From Candidatus Nealsoniibacteriota bacterium (GTDB taxonomy: Bacteria; Patescibacteriota; Minisyncoccia; Minisyncoccales; MHMH01): 24,124 bases of DNA. The notes beneath the pieces were generated by a model. That model was not told the origin of the DNA. It did not search any database and saw only the letters and a list, made by a program, of their open reading frames with translations. A program made the translations under genes and the position numbers. Each line of letters opens with the position of its first letter. The stretch's first letter is position 1. Below are positions 1-8,039 of the stretch, one piece after another. Location of the stretch: the NCBI GenBank assembly GCA_030700195.1, contig JAUYKD010000044.1:1-24124 (forward strand), written 5' to 3'.

Positions 1-366
1 CATTTCAGGATTCGAACCATTGGTATCAAGCTTAATTAAATAACCTAATTTTTTAATCTTCCGGCAAAATTCCGGCAAATCTTTATTCAGACAAGGTTCT
101 CCGCCGCAAATAGTCACAGCGTCTAAAAACTCTTTTCTCTCCTCTAAAAAATCAAAGAGTTCTTCTTCTGAAATTCCTGCCCGCCCAAATTTTTGCTTTG
201 CAAAAACTTGTGGCGGGTAAAGCTGTTTTTTTATCTCGCTAGGCAATACCAAATGCGGCGCGTAGCACCACGGGCAGCGAAAATTGCATCCGCAAAGAAA
301 AATAGTGGCCGCTGGGCGGCCCGGGAAATCAATTAAAGTAGTTTTTTGCAATCCGCATATTTTCAC
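1..366 (-). CDS. nrdG: Anaerobic ribonucleotide reductase activating protein (radical SAM), 3' end off window
   Basis: Radical-SAM activase that puts the glycyl radical on NrdD using S-adenosylmethionine and an [4Fe-4S] cluster. The 122 visible residues hold the cluster motif CNFRCPWC (Cys27, Cys31, Cys34), GGEP at about 85-88 and LDTNGSNPE near the cut end. The best fit is the NrdG/pyruvate-formate-lyase-activase-like type usually found next to nrdD. The reading frame opens with GTG at 364-366, formed by the last base of the repeat element plus the duplicated TG; the original start was ATGAAA, overlapping the nrdD stop as ATGA. Residues 51-64 (PPQVFAKQKFGRAG) coincide with a palindromic repeat and look like an in-frame insertion absent from typical relatives. 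The C-terminus lies left of the window. No Shine-Dalgarno is seen before the GTG. Confidence 0.9.
   Translation of the reverse strand, partial: MKICGLQKTTLIDFPGRPAATIFLCGCNFRCPWCYAPHLVLPSEIKKQLYPPQVFAKQKFGRAGISEEELFDFLEERKEFLDAVTICGGEPCLNKDLPEFCRKIKKLGYLIKLDTNGSNPEM
176..217. repeat. Family A palindromic repeat, in-frame in nrdG
   Basis: Imperfect palindrome. The left arm runs from CCCGCC to TTTTGC, the loop is TTT at 197-199, and the right arm runs from GCAAAA to GGCGGG. CCTG precedes the left arm. It encodes nrdG residues 51-64. Related copies lie at 5793-5831, 10367-10405, 17186-17229 and 21147-21167. Confidence 0.75.
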
Positions 367-493
367 CCCGTTAGAAGTCTGTCTTATATGGTTAATTACC
401 AATTTTAAATAGACTTTCTTTTAATTGTATTCCTCGTTATTGCAGAACAGAAAAAATTTCTGTAATTTTTTCTGCCTAAGATTTCTAACGGGG
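366..493 (-). mobile_element. Start-codon repeat element 1 (128 bp), between nrdD and nrdG
   Basis: The ends are inverted copies of CCCCGTTAGAA. Flanks are exact 4-bp repeats TTCA at 362-365 and 494-497 (TGAA on the gene strand). Removing the element and one repeat restores ATGAAA as the nrdG start, overlapping the nrdD stop (ATGA). An internal hairpin lies at 448-474 (CAGAAAAAATT/AATTTTTTCTG). The element has the same orientation to the gene as the copies at 8039, 9165 and 14071. It carries no ORF beyond a 25-residue run-on from the old ATG (starting MNPVRN), so it is non-autonomous. Mobility is inferred from the duplications; no transposase is visible. Confidence 0.85.
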
Positions 494-494
494 T

Positions 495-2603
495 TCATAT
501 TTTTACGGGCATTTTGAATTCTTTCCTGTCTTGAAATTCCTGTTTTTTCCCGAGATGCCATTGCTTGACCGGCCTTAAATACCCGACAACTCTTGAATAA
601 ACCTCGCAGGGCTGCTTGATAATGCATTTCGGGCATTCAAAATGTTCGCCCGAAACATATCCGTGGATCGGACAAATTGAGAAAGTAGGAGTTATAGTAA
701 TATACGGCAAACTGAATTTTTCAAATATCTTCTTAACTAAAAGTTTAACTGTTTGCGGATCGGAAACGCGCTCGCCCAAAAATATGTGCATAACCGTCCC
801 GCCATTATACTTGCACTGAACTTCATCTTGCAGGTTTAAGGCTTCAAAAACATCATCGGTATAATTAACCGGCAGTTGGGTAGAATTAGTGTAATATGGC
901 GCGTCTTTAGTCCCGGCCGTAATAATTTCAGGATATTTATCTTTATCTTTAAGAGCCAAACGAAGCGAAGCTCCTTCGGCCGGCGTGGCTTCTAAATTAT
1001 AAAGACTGTCGGTCTCTTCTTGATATTTAAGCAGTTTCTCTCTCATAAAAGAAAGGATTTCGATGGCAAAGGTCCTGCCCTTTTTGGAGCCGATATTTTC
1101 GCCTATAAAATTTAACAAGGCTTCATTCATGCCAACCAAACCAATGGTTGAAAAATGATTTCCCCAATAACTTCCTCTTATTTGCTTAACTCCGTGTAGA
1201 TAATACTTTGAGTAAGGATAAAGCCCTTTCTCCATAAAATTATCCAGGGCTTTCCTCTTCAGCTCCAAACTTTCTTTAGCTAAATCCATTATTTTTCCCA
1301 ATCTTTCAAAAAAATCTTTCTTGGTTTTTGACAAATAACCGATTCTGGGCAGATTAACAGTCACTACTCCGATTGAGCCGGTTAGCGGATTTGAGCCAAA
1401 AAGCCCTCCCCCTCTTTTATAAAGTTCTTTGTTTGATAATCTGAGCCGGCAGCACATAGATCTTGTATCTTCCGGCTTCATATCAGAATGAATAAAATTG
1501 GCGAAGTAGTTTACTCCGTACTTGGCCGTAGCCTCCCAAAGAAGATCCAAATTCTTGTCTTCCCAGTCAAAATCAGGAGTAATATTTACAGTTGGAATAG
1601 GAAAGGTAAAGGGCCTTCCTTTAGCATCTCCTTCTAATAATCCTTCGTAAAGCGCCCTATTAATCATATTCATTTCCTCTTGGAAATCGCCGTAAGTTTC
1701 TTTTTGAGCTTTGCCTCCGATAATCACCGGCTGTTTGGCTAAGGTAGATAACGGTTTAATATCAATAGTAATATTAGAAAAAGGTGTCTGAAAACCGACG
1801 CGGGTGGGAATAGCCATATTAAACAAAAATTCTTGAATTGACTGCTTAACCTGCTGATAATTTAAGTTGTCATACCTGATAAAAGGAGCCAAAAGCGTGT
1901 CAAAAGAAGAAACCGCTTGCGCGCCCGCACTTTCGCCTTGAAGAGTATAGAAAAAATTAACCAATTGGCCCAGAGCGGTCCGAAGATGTTTTGGCGGGTT
2001 TGACTCCACTTTTCCCGAAACTCCGCCAAATCCTCTTAAAATTAAATCGTACAAATCCCAACCACAACAGTAAGTGGACAAATTATCTAAATCATGAATA
2101 TGAAAATCTCCGGATTCAAGGGTTTCTCTGATTTCTTTCGGATAAACCCTGTTCAGCCAATATTTCTTAATCATTGAGGAAACGCCGTAATAGTTTAGGC
2201 CCTGTAAAGAATAAGCCATATTGGCATTCTCGTAAATCTGCCAGTCCAATTCTTTAATATACTTATCAATCATTTCCAAAGACTCGTCTATCCCTCCGGC
2301 CGCCTCCCTGATTTTTCTTCTTTGTTCTCTGTATAAAATATAGGCCTTGGCTGTTTCAACAAGATTCTCTAAAATCAAAACCTCTTCAACAATATCTTGA
2401 ACTTGTTCAACGCTGGGTATCTCTTCGATTTTAAATCTTCGGTTTAAAAACTCAATTACTCTGTCTGAAAGCTTTTTTGACTCTTCTCCGTCCATTTGCG
2501 TGGTGGCGGTCAGAGCCTTAAAGATGGCGCTAGTAATTTTTTGTTGGTCAAAGTTAACGATTTCACCCGACCTCTTTTTAATTTTTGTGATTTTATTGTC
2601 CAT
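495..2603 (-). CDS. nrdD: Anaerobic ribonucleoside-triphosphate reductase
   Basis: Oxygen-sensitive class III reductase that turns ribonucleoside triphosphates into deoxyribonucleotides in the cytoplasm. The N-terminal ~90 residues form an ATP-cone (KKRSGEIVNFDQQKI), the allosteric site. The body matches the glycyl-radical barrel. Near the C-terminus a zinc-type cysteine set (Cys644, Cys657, Cys660, Cys666 in CPIHGY...CPKC) precedes the radical loop RVVGYLRP with the glycine at 674. Length 702 is normal and all key residues are present. The stop TGA overlaps the original nrdG ATG, so the two were translationally coupled before element 1 inserted. ATG at 2601-2603 has no clear Shine-Dalgarno; a hairpin lies 15 nt upstream. 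Presence of NrdDG implies anaerobic deoxynucleotide synthesis. Confidence 0.97.
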   Translation of the reverse strand: MDNKITKIKKRSGEIVNFDQQKITSAIFKALTATTQMDGEESKKLSDRVIEFLNRRFKIEEIPSVEQVQDIVEEVLILENLVETAKAYILYREQRRKIREAAGGIDESLEMIDKYIKELDWQIYENANMAYSLQGLNYYGVSSMIKKYWLNRVYPKEIRETLESGDFHIHDLDNLSTYCCGWDLYDLILRGFGGVSGKVESNPPKHLRTALGQLVNFFYTLQGESAGAQAVSSFDTLLAPFIRYDNLNYQQVKQSIQEFLFNMAIPTRVGFQTPFSNITIDIKPLSTLAKQPVIIGGKAQKETYGDFQEEMNMINRALYEGLLEGDAKGRPFTFPIPTVNITPDFDWEDKNLDLLWEATAKYGVNYFANFIHSDMKPEDTRSMCCRLRLSNKELYKRGGGLFGSNPLTGSIGVVTVNLPRIGYLSKTKKDFFERLGKIMDLAKESLELKRKALDNFMEKGLYPYSKYYLHGVKQIRGSYWGNHFSTIGLVGMNEALLNFIGENIGSKKGRTFAIEILSFMREKLLKYQEETDSLYNLEATPAEGASLRLALKDKDKYPEIITAGTKDAPYYTNSTQLPVNYTDDVFEALNLQDEVQCKYNGGTVMHIFLGERVSDPQTVKLLVKKIFEKFSLPYITITPTFSICPIHGYVSGEHFECPKCIIKQPCEVYSRVVGYLRPVKQWHLGKKQEFQDRKEFKMPVKI

Positions 2604-2618
2604 ATTGGATATTTTGAT

Positions 2619-2642
2619 AAAAAAATCTCTTAACGAAGAGAT
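2619..2642 (-). promoter_or_regulatory. Hairpin with U-tract in the nrdD leader
   Basis: On the minus strand ATCTCTT-CGTT-AAGAGAT (7-bp perfect stem) is followed directly by a run of T's, ending about 15 nt before the nrdD ATG. It has the form of a weak intrinsic terminator or attenuator. It lies just after the stronger terminator at 2672-2697, so it could also be a second stop for the ftsZ transcript. Confidence 0.4.
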
Positions 2643-2671
2643 AAATTAAAAGATTATTCCATTTTACCGCT

Positions 2672-2697
2672 AAAAAAAGACAAGGTCAAACCTTGTC
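2672..2697 (-). terminator. Rho-independent terminator of the lepB-ftsZ operon
   Basis: On the minus strand GACAAGGT-TTG-ACCTTGTC (8-bp perfect stem, 3-nt loop) is followed by seven T's. It lies downstream of ftsZ and of element 2, before nrdD. Confidence 0.85.
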
Positions 2698-2717
2698 AAC
2701 CCTCTTAAGCTCAAAGT

Positions 2718-2726
2718 TTATCCACA
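2718..2726 (+). other. DnaA-box-like nonamer at the edge of element 2
   Basis: TTATCCACA matches the standard DnaA box exactly and ends at the boundary of element 2; its last four bases (CACA) are the duplicated target. No second box or AT-rich unwinding region is seen nearby, so this alone does not mark an origin. Confidence 0.3.
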
Positions 2727-2879
2727 CCCCGTTAGAATTCTGCCCCTGTATTACTTTGCGCAGTGCGTATACCGAATAGGTATACCCCTTGTAGGGCGAA
2801 GCGCTGCGCCCCAGAACAGAGTGTGGCTATTCGCCACTTGCGCTTCGCAATTATCTTCAATAGCAGAATTCTAACGGGG
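2727..2879. mobile_element. Repeat element 2 (153 bp), downstream of ftsZ
   Basis: The terminal inverted repeats are 17 bp and perfect (CCCCGTTAGAATTCTGC and its inverse), longer than in the other copies. Flanks are CACA at 2723-2726 and 2880-2883. The interior differs from the other five: it is GC-richer and holds small hairpins such as TATACC-GAATA-GGTATA and GTGGC-TATTC-GCCAC. This is the only copy not at a start codon; it sits between the ftsZ stop and its terminator. Same ends with a different core suggests the termini are the recognised part. Confidence 0.8.
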
Positions 2880-2887
2880 CACAGCAA

Positions 2888-3826
2888 TCAATTTTTCTCA
2901 AACCCGGTGGCAATAATCGTTATTTTAATTTCTTGTTTTTGCAAACGCTTGTCGTGCACCGCCCCGAAAATCACTTTTGCCCTTGAATCGGCATTTTTAG
3001 TGATAATATTACTGGCTTCCGATATTTCATTCAAGCTCAAGTCATCCCCTCCGGAAACATTGAACAAAATTCCTTTGGCTCCGTTGATGGAAAAATCAAG
3101 CAATGGAGACTTAATCGCCAGATTGACGGCTGTTTCCACTCTTCTTTCTCCCCGAGCCATCCCCTGGCCGAAAAAGGCAGGCCCCGAGTTCTTCATAATA
3201 GTTTTGACGTCGGCAAAATCAACGTTAATTATGCCGGGTAATAAAATTAAATCCGTTATCCCCTGAACCGCCTGCCTTAATATTTCGTCGCACGTCCAAA
3301 AGGCGGAAATCAAACTTACTTTCTTATCTTCCTGCAAAAGCACTTTATCATTAGGGATTATTAAAAGAGTATCTACTTTGTTTTTTAAAACTTCCAAGCC
3401 GTTTTTAGCTATTTGCGCCCGTTGAGCTCCTTCAAAAGAAAAAGGGGTCGTGACAACAGCCACCACCAAAGCGCCCAACGATTTGGCTATCTCAGCCACC
3501 ACTGGAGAGGCTCCTGTCCCGGACCCGCCTCCCAACCCGCAGGTAAGAAAAACCATATCAGCTCCTTGTAAAAGATGAGTGATTTCCTCTTTATTTTCCA
3601 AAGCAGCTAATCTGCCTATCTCTGGGTTCATCCCAGCTCCTAACCCCCGAGTTAAGCTTCGGCCGATGCGCAATTTTTGATGCGCCCGGCTTTTCTGCAA
3701 ATCCTGGCTATCGCAATTAATAGCTATCAACTCCACCCCCTGGATTTGGCTGCTGGCCATACGCGATACTGCATTACCCCCGGCTCCACCCAAGCCGATT
3801 ACTTTTATTTTTGTGTTAGGTTTCAT
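2888..3826 (-). CDS. ftsZ: Cell division GTPase FtsZ, without C-terminal tail
   Basis: Tubulin-like GTPase that polymerises into the division ring. The nucleotide loop GGAGGNA is at 13-19, the tubulin signature GGGSGTG at 99-105 and the T7 catalytic loop NVDFADV at 201-207, so GTP binding and hydrolysis look intact. The protein ends at residue 312, directly after the core ([11 protein letters not shown]). It lacks the flexible linker and the conserved C-terminal peptide that in most bacteria binds FtsA, SepF or ZipA. No such peptide follows in any frame before element 2. It is the last gene of the operon, 20 nt after ftsA. ATG start at 3824-3826 with no clear Shine-Dalgarno. Confidence 0.95.
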   Translation of the reverse strand: MKPNTKIKVIGLGGAGGNAVSRMASSQIQGVELIAINCDSQDLQKSRAHQKLRIGRSLTRGLGAGMNPEIGRLAALENKEEITHLLQGADMVFLTCGLGGGSGTGASPVVAEIAKSLGALVVAVVTTPFSFEGAQRAQIAKNGLEVLKNKVDTLLIIPNDKVLLQEDKKVSLISAFWTCDEILRQAVQGITDLILLPGIINVDFADVKTIMKNSGPAFFGQGMARGERRVETAVNLAIKSPLLDFSINGAKGILFNVSGGDDLSLNEISEASNIITKNADSRAKVIFGAVHDKRLQKQEIKITIIATGFEKN

Positions 3827-3846
3827 AGAGACTTCTAAAATTTTAA

Positions 3847-5055
3847 TTAGGGAATAAAAACTTTAAATATTTTTTTAAAAATACCTCCTTTACTCAAACG
3901 CTGGATAACCCGCTGTTCCCCGCCTGAATCCTCTCCTCCTGATAAAACTAAGCCGTAAACCGTGCTTAGGGCAGGATCTTTTTCTAACCCTTCCAATCCT
4001 TGAGGCAACCCTATTCTGGCCGGAAGCTTCAATTCTTTCTTGGCTAATTCTACTATTCTCGGTAATTTTGCTCCTCCGCCAGTTAAAACAACTCCGCCGG
4101 GCAGCATTCCTTGGGGACAAATTTTCTTAAGCTCTTTTTGGGCTAAATCAAATATTTCACAAACCCTGGCGTTGATTATATTAACCAGCATCTTATGGGA
4201 AAAAATGAGCGTTTCGTTGTTTTCCGTCTCAACTTTTTCTTTTTTATTTCCGCTTTTGGCCAGACACGTCCCGAACTGCTTTTTTATCTGCTCGGCTAAT
4301 TCAACATCAATCTTAAACCCGACTGCCAAATCATTAGTAATATGCGAAGAACCCACCGGAAAAACAGCGGCATACGATAAATCCCCTTCCTGATAAATCA
4401 TAAAATCCGTAGTGCCAGCTCCAATGTCCAGCAAGCATACTCCTAATTCTTTTTGTTGAGAAGTCAGAACCGCCCGAGAGCTGGCCAAACACGAAGGAAT
4501 AACATCTAAAACTTGGAAATTGGCGTTCAAAACCGCTGCGGCTAAATTCTTTTTATAAGGCAAAAACCCGCATAAAGCAAGCACTTCCGCCTCAAGCTTC
4601 AACCCCTGCATGTCTCTCGGCTCTTTTATTTGTCCCTGGCCGTCAACAATAAATTCTTTTGGAAACACTTCAAGTATTTCATTGTTCAAGGGCATAGGGA
4701 AAGCCTGAGCCGCCTGGACAACTCGATTAACGTCTTCTTCTGAAATTCTCCGATCAGCCCTTGAAACAATCACTGTACCGCGGGAAGGAGCTGAAAAAAT
4801 ATGGCTTCCCCCGATATTCACATAAACGTCTTCTATCTTCCGGCCGATGTCCTGCTGCAGCCGGCCAAGAGCTTCAGTAACGCTATTTGAGACCTTCTCA
4901 ACATCAAAAACCACTCCTTTCCTAATACCAAGAGAAGGTATCTCAACAGCGCCTAAAAATTCCAGGTCTTGAGAACCATTTTTTCTAGCCACAGCCAGGG
5001 TCTTTATAGAATGGCTGCCTATATCCAGACCAGTGATAATTTTTGACTTGGCCAT
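3847..5055 (-). CDS. ftsA: Cell division protein FtsA
   Basis: Actin-like ATPase that anchors FtsZ filaments to the membrane. The phosphate-1 motif DIGSHSIK is at 11-18, the second nucleotide motif LLDIGAGTTDF in the middle, and the adenosine motif VVLTGGGAKLP toward the end. Domain 1C lies between. The last 12 residues (GIFKKIFKVFIP) form an amphipathic helix with positive and bulky hydrophobic faces, the usual membrane-targeting tail. Length 402 is typical. It lies between ybeY (7-nt gap) and ftsZ. Odd point: its classical partner peptide is missing from the FtsZ encoded next door. Confidence 0.95.
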   Translation of the reverse strand: MAKSKIITGLDIGSHSIKTLAVARKNGSQDLEFLGAVEIPSLGIRKGVVFDVEKVSNSVTEALGRLQQDIGRKIEDVYVNIGGSHIFSAPSRGTVIVSRADRRISEEDVNRVVQAAQAFPMPLNNEILEVFPKEFIVDGQGQIKEPRDMQGLKLEAEVLALCGFLPYKKNLAAAVLNANFQVLDVIPSCLASSRAVLTSQQKELGVCLLDIGAGTTDFMIYQEGDLSYAAVFPVGSSHITNDLAVGFKIDVELAEQIKKQFGTCLAKSGNKKEKVETENNETLIFSHKMLVNIINARVCEIFDLAQKELKKICPQGMLPGGVVLTGGGAKLPRIVELAKKELKLPARIGLPQGLEGLEKDPALSTVYGLVLSGGEDSGGEQRVIQRLSKGGIFKKIFKVFIP

Positions 5056-5062
5056 GTTAAAT

Positions 5063-5434
5063 TTATGACAAATATTTATTTTCTTTCCCCTGCATATCTT
5101 TATGATTATATCCTAAAATATGCAGAATACCATGTATCAAAACCCAAGCTAATTCTTTTTGAAAGGTTGATTTAATCTTTTTTGCGTTTTTTTTAACTTC
5201 CGGCAGGCAAATAACTATTTCTCCGTCTTCTCCGTATTGAAAAGATAAAACATCGGTCGGCCTGTTTTTATTCCTGTACTTGCTGTTAAGCGCCTTCATC
5301 CGGCCGCTCCCCACCAAAACAATAGACAATTCGCCCATCTTTTTATTCTCTCTTGCTAAAGCTTTTTTAGCAATGCCTATTAAAAATTCCTCGGATATCT
5401 TATTGGTCGTTAAATTTTTAACCTCTATTATCAT
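5063..5434 (-). CDS. ybeY: Endoribonuclease YbeY (rRNA maturation factor)
   Basis: Metal-dependent RNase needed for 16S rRNA 3'-end maturation and ribosome quality control. The metal motif HGILHILGYNH is at 101-111, giving His101, His105 and His111; most relatives have GYDH, so the Asn at 110 is a mild variation. The conserved region RPTDVLSF is at 58-65. At 123 residues it is on the short side because the C-terminal tail is trimmed. Its ATG overlaps the yqeY stop by one base (TAATG), implying translational coupling. Confidence 0.93.
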   Translation of the reverse strand: MIIEVKNLTTNKISEEFLIGIAKKALARENKKMGELSIVLVGSGRMKALNSKYRNKNRPTDVLSFQYGEDGEIVICLPEVKKNAKKIKSTFQKELAWVLIHGILHILGYNHKDMQGKENKYLS

Positions 5435-5964
5435 TAAACCAACAAATCCTTAACAACCTTTGAAACCAAGCTACCATCAGCCTTACCTTTGACTTTAGAC
5501 ATTAAAGCCGCCATTACCTTGCCCATGTCTTTTTGCGTTTTGGCTCCGGTTTCCTTAATAGCTTCTTTAACTATTTTTTTAAGTGTTTCTTCCGGCATCT
5601 GCTCTGGAAGATATTTTTGCAAAATCTCCATTTCTTTTTTCTCCTTGTCCGCCGACTCTTGCCTGCCTCCTTTCTCATAACCCTCCACCGCCTCTTTTCT
5701 TTTTTTAATCTCCGAAAAAACAACTTCAACTATCTCTTCTTCGGTCAATTGGCTTTCTTTCACTATCTCCTCTTCTTTTAATTCTTTCTTGCCCTGCCCG
5801 CTTAAGTTTTCTGAAGGTAAATTTTGGCGGGTTAACTTGTATCTCTTTTCTTTTTCTTTATTTAAAAAAACGGCGACCGTCATACGCAAAACCGTGGATC
5901 TTAACTCATCCCTCGCTTTGACGGCTTCTTTCAAATCCTGTTGTATTTCTTCCTTTAAAGCCAT
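5434..5964 (-). CDS. yqeY: YqeY/GatB-domain-like protein
   Basis: Member of the YqeY family, which resembles the C-terminal tRNA-binding domain of amidotransferase subunit GatB; the exact role is not settled. The N-terminal helix (EEIQQDLKEAVKARDELR), EIKKRKEAVEGYEKGGR and the C-terminal KIVKEAIKETGA...GKVMAALMSKVKG...VSKVVKDLL blocks are all present. Residues 45-58 (TRQNLPSENLSGQG) match a family A palindromic repeat and are an in-frame insertion; this explains the length of 176 against about 150 for the family. It lies 2 nt after rpsU and overlaps ybeY by one base. Confidence 0.9.
   Translation of the reverse strand: MALKEEIQQDLKEAVKARDELRSTVLRMTVAVFLNKEKEKRYKLTRQNLPSENLSGQGKKELKEEEIVKESQLTEEEIVEVVFSEIKKRKEAVEGYEKGGRQESADKEKKEMEILQKYLPEQMPEETLKKIVKEAIKETGAKTQKDMGKVMAALMSKVKGKADGSLVSKVVKDLLV
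5793..5831. repeat. Family A palindromic repeat, in-frame in yqeY
   Basis: Begins CCTGCCCGC and ends TTTTGGCGGG, with imperfect complementary arms. It encodes residues 45-58 of the YqeY-like protein in a stretch absent from typical relatives. Confidence 0.65.
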
Positions 5965-5966
5965 AC

Positions 5967-6185
5967 TTATTTTGTTTTTCCCATTTTCTTCAGCACTTGA
6001 TACTCTTTCTTCAGTTCCTCTCTCCTTAAAGCTGCTTTTTTCTTGGCTTGCTGGCTCTTGGGCCTTTGCTTGAATCTATGTTTTCTGGCCCTGATTAAAA
6101 TCCCGCTTTGCTGAACTCGTCTGCCAAAACGGCGAACCAAACCCTGGGATGTTTCTCTTTCTTGTTTTTTTATCTCTAAATCCAT
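5967..6185 (-). CDS. rpsU: Ribosomal protein bS21
   Basis: Small basic 30S protein. The 72 residues from MDLEIKKQ contain the S21 core (RRFGRRVQQSGIL...ARKHRF) and a lysine/arginine-rich helix. The frame is open upstream to 6233, but that start would overlap hisS and add 16 non-family residues; the ATG at 6183-6185, four bases after the hisS stop, fits the family. Two bases separate it from yqeY. An rpsU-yqeY pair is common across bacteria. Confidence 0.93.
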   Translation of the reverse strand: MDLEIKKQERETSQGLVRRFGRRVQQSGILIRARKHRFKQRPKSQQAKKKAALRREELKKEYQVLKKMGKTK

Positions 6186-6189
6186 AAAT

Positions 6190-7476
6190 TTATTTTTTAA
6201 GACGCTTTTGTATTTCTTGGACCGTTTTTTCAAACCTAACCGTGTCCTGCTTGCCTGTTTTCATATCTCTTATAATAATCGTATCATCCAGCGCTTCTTT
6301 TTGACCGAGAATCAAGGCATAAGTCACTTCAGCCTTATCAGCTAATCTTAATTGGCTCTTTAAAGAATCCTTTCCTAAAGATTCAATTATTGGCACCTTG
6401 GCTTTTCTAAATTCTTCAAATAATTTCAAGCTTTTCCTTTTAGCCAATTCGCTCAACTGGGCTAGAAAAACTTTCTTAGCGGGACCCGCGGTTTTTTCCT
6501 GCTTTACTCTATCTTCCATAAAAGAAATAATCCGTTCCACTCCGGCCGCCGCTCCGCAGGCCGGAGTATCCGGTCCGCCTAAAAGCTTAACCAATCCGTC
6601 AAATCTTCCTCCGCCGATTAATGTCCCTTGCTTTTGACCCTGTTCTGAATCCTCAAAAATCTCAAAAACGGTTTTAGTATAATAATCCAGTCCCCTAACG
6701 AGATAAGGATTTAAACGATAAGGTATCTCCACTTCGTCTAAAAATTCCAGAACCTGCCTGAAATGCGACTTGCATTCATTGCATAAATGGTCAACGAGCT
6801 GGGGAGCTTGAGCTTTTACCGGCTGGCATTTTTCTTCCTTGCAGTCCAAAACTCTTAAAGGATTATATTTTACCCTTCGCCGGCAGTCAACGCACAAAGA
6901 ACTTTCTCTGGAACGAAGATAATTAACAAGCAGTTTTTTATAATAGGGCCTGCACTGGTTATCTCCAATACTGTTTATCTCAACTATTATATTCTTGAAT
7001 TTCAGCTCTTTGAGCAGATTGCAGGAAATCTGAATTATCTGGGCGTCAATAACAGCCCCTGCTTCTCCAAAAACCTCAAAGTCAATTTGGTGAAACTGAC
7101 GGAATCGGCCGGCCTGCGGCCTCTCCATGCGAAAAAGAGGGCCATAGGTATAAAGCTTCTGAGGCTGAGGAAGATTAAACATGCCATGTTCAATATATGC
7201 TCTAACCACGGCCGCTGTAAATTCGGGCCTTAATGTCAAATAATCTCCTCCTTTAGTGCGGAAAGTATACATCTGTTTTTCAACAATATCCGTATTAAGC
7301 CCGACGCCCTTAGAAAAAAGTTCTGCGCTCTCAACTATGGGCGTGTCTATTTTATTGAAATTATAAAAATCAGCTATGACGCTGGCCACATTATATGTTC
7401 TCTGAAAAAGAGGCTGAGATTCGGGCAAAATATCGTGCATGCCCGTTGGAGTTTGAAATTTTGGTCTTTTTGACAT
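6190..7476 (-). CDS. hisS: Histidine--tRNA ligase
   Basis: Class II synthetase charging tRNA-His. Motif 2 region FRMERPQAGRFRQFHQIDFE at about 115-134, histidine loop RGLDYYT at 261-267, GGGRFDGL at 288-295 and motif 3 AAGVERI at 310-316 are all present. The C-terminal anticodon-binding domain follows (residues about 335-428). An inserted domain carries Cys195, Cys198, Cys212, Cys217, Cys232 and Cys235, a zinc-like pattern seen in many bacterial HisRS. Length 428 is normal. It lies 14 nt after lepB. Confidence 0.97.
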   Translation of the reverse strand: MSKRPKFQTPTGMHDILPESQPLFQRTYNVASVIADFYNFNKIDTPIVESAELFSKGVGLNTDIVEKQMYTFRTKGGDYLTLRPEFTAAVVRAYIEHGMFNLPQPQKLYTYGPLFRMERPQAGRFRQFHQIDFEVFGEAGAVIDAQIIQISCNLLKELKFKNIIVEINSIGDNQCRPYYKKLLVNYLRSRESSLCVDCRRRVKYNPLRVLDCKEEKCQPVKAQAPQLVDHLCNECKSHFRQVLEFLDEVEIPYRLNPYLVRGLDYYTKTVFEIFEDSEQGQKQGTLIGGGRFDGLVKLLGGPDTPACGAAAGVERIISFMEDRVKQEKTAGPAKKVFLAQLSELAKRKSLKLFEEFRKAKVPIIESLGKDSLKSQLRLADKAEVTYALILGQKEALDDTIIIRDMKTGKQDTVRFEKTVQEIQKRLKK

Positions 7477-7490
7477 AATTTAAAATTCAA

Positions 7491-8039
7491 TTAATAGCTT
7501 GGGACCTCGATTTTAGCTAAAACAGTTAAGGGCCAAGCGCGCAGCAAAACTTTCCCGATAATGTCTTTTTCCGGCAAAGCGCCCCAACGCCTTGAATCAG
7601 AGGAAAAAGCGCGATTATCTCCTAAAACAAAATACTCGTCTTTATTAAGAGTTATCTCGACTTCTCCGCTTGTTTGGGTGGATTCAGGAAGATAAGCCAG
7701 CTCATTTAAAGGCTGGAGAATGCCGTTTTCATCATATATAAAGACCTCGTTAGACTTAATTTCTATTGTTTCTCCGGGAAGCCCGACAATTCTTTTAATG
7801 TATCGCTGGGAAAGATCTTGAGGATATTTAAAAACCACCACATCTCCCCTTTGAGGACCATTAAATTGATAGCTGATTTCATCAATAATCAAATAATCTC
7901 CGTTGTGGAAATTCGGCTCCATTGATTCGCCTCTGACGAAAAACGGCTGAAAAATAAAATAACGAATAGGCACGACTATCAGCAAGGCGATAATAACGAT
8001 CTTTGACACTTCCCAAATAAATAAAAGAAACTTTTTCAC
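7491..8039 (-). CDS. lepB: Signal peptidase I
   Basis: Membrane serine protease that removes signal peptides of exported proteins. One N-terminal membrane segment (about residues 5-30) is followed by the catalytic Ser39 in GESMEP and the general-base Lys82 in RYIKRIVGLPGE; the GDNR...SSDSR box lies near the C-terminus. Length 182 is typical of the short single-span form. The reading frame begins with GTG at 8037-8039, made by the last base of element 3 plus TG of the duplicated target. Without the element the gene would start ATGAAAAAG at 8171-8173. First gene of the operon leading to ftsZ; its promoter is near 8295-8322. Confidence 0.95.
   Translation of the reverse strand: MKKFLLFIWEVSKIVIIALLIVVPIRYFIFQPFFVRGESMEPNFHNGDYLIIDEISYQFNGPQRGDVVVFKYPQDLSQRYIKRIVGLPGETIEIKSNEVFIYDENGILQPLNELAYLPESTQTSGEVEITLNKDEYFVLGDNRAFSSDSRRWGALPEKDIIGKVLLRAWPLTVLAKIEVPSY

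Noticed and set aside
366..493. Riboswitch or structured ncRNA gene at nrdG
   Set aside because: The same sequence occurs at unrelated genes with target duplications, so a repeat element explains it better.
2604..2890. Replication origin near the DnaA-box nonamer
   Set aside because: Only one box, no dnaA or dnaN nearby, and no clear unwinding region.
2763..3266. Plus-strand open frame of 167 codons opposite ftsZ, starting within element 2
   Set aside because: It lies antisense to a clear ftsZ, has no family features and starts in a repeat; it is a shadow frame.
5967..6233. Longer rpsU start at 6233
   Set aside because: It would overlap hisS by 44 bp and add residues not found in bS21; the ATG at 6185 fits spacing and family.
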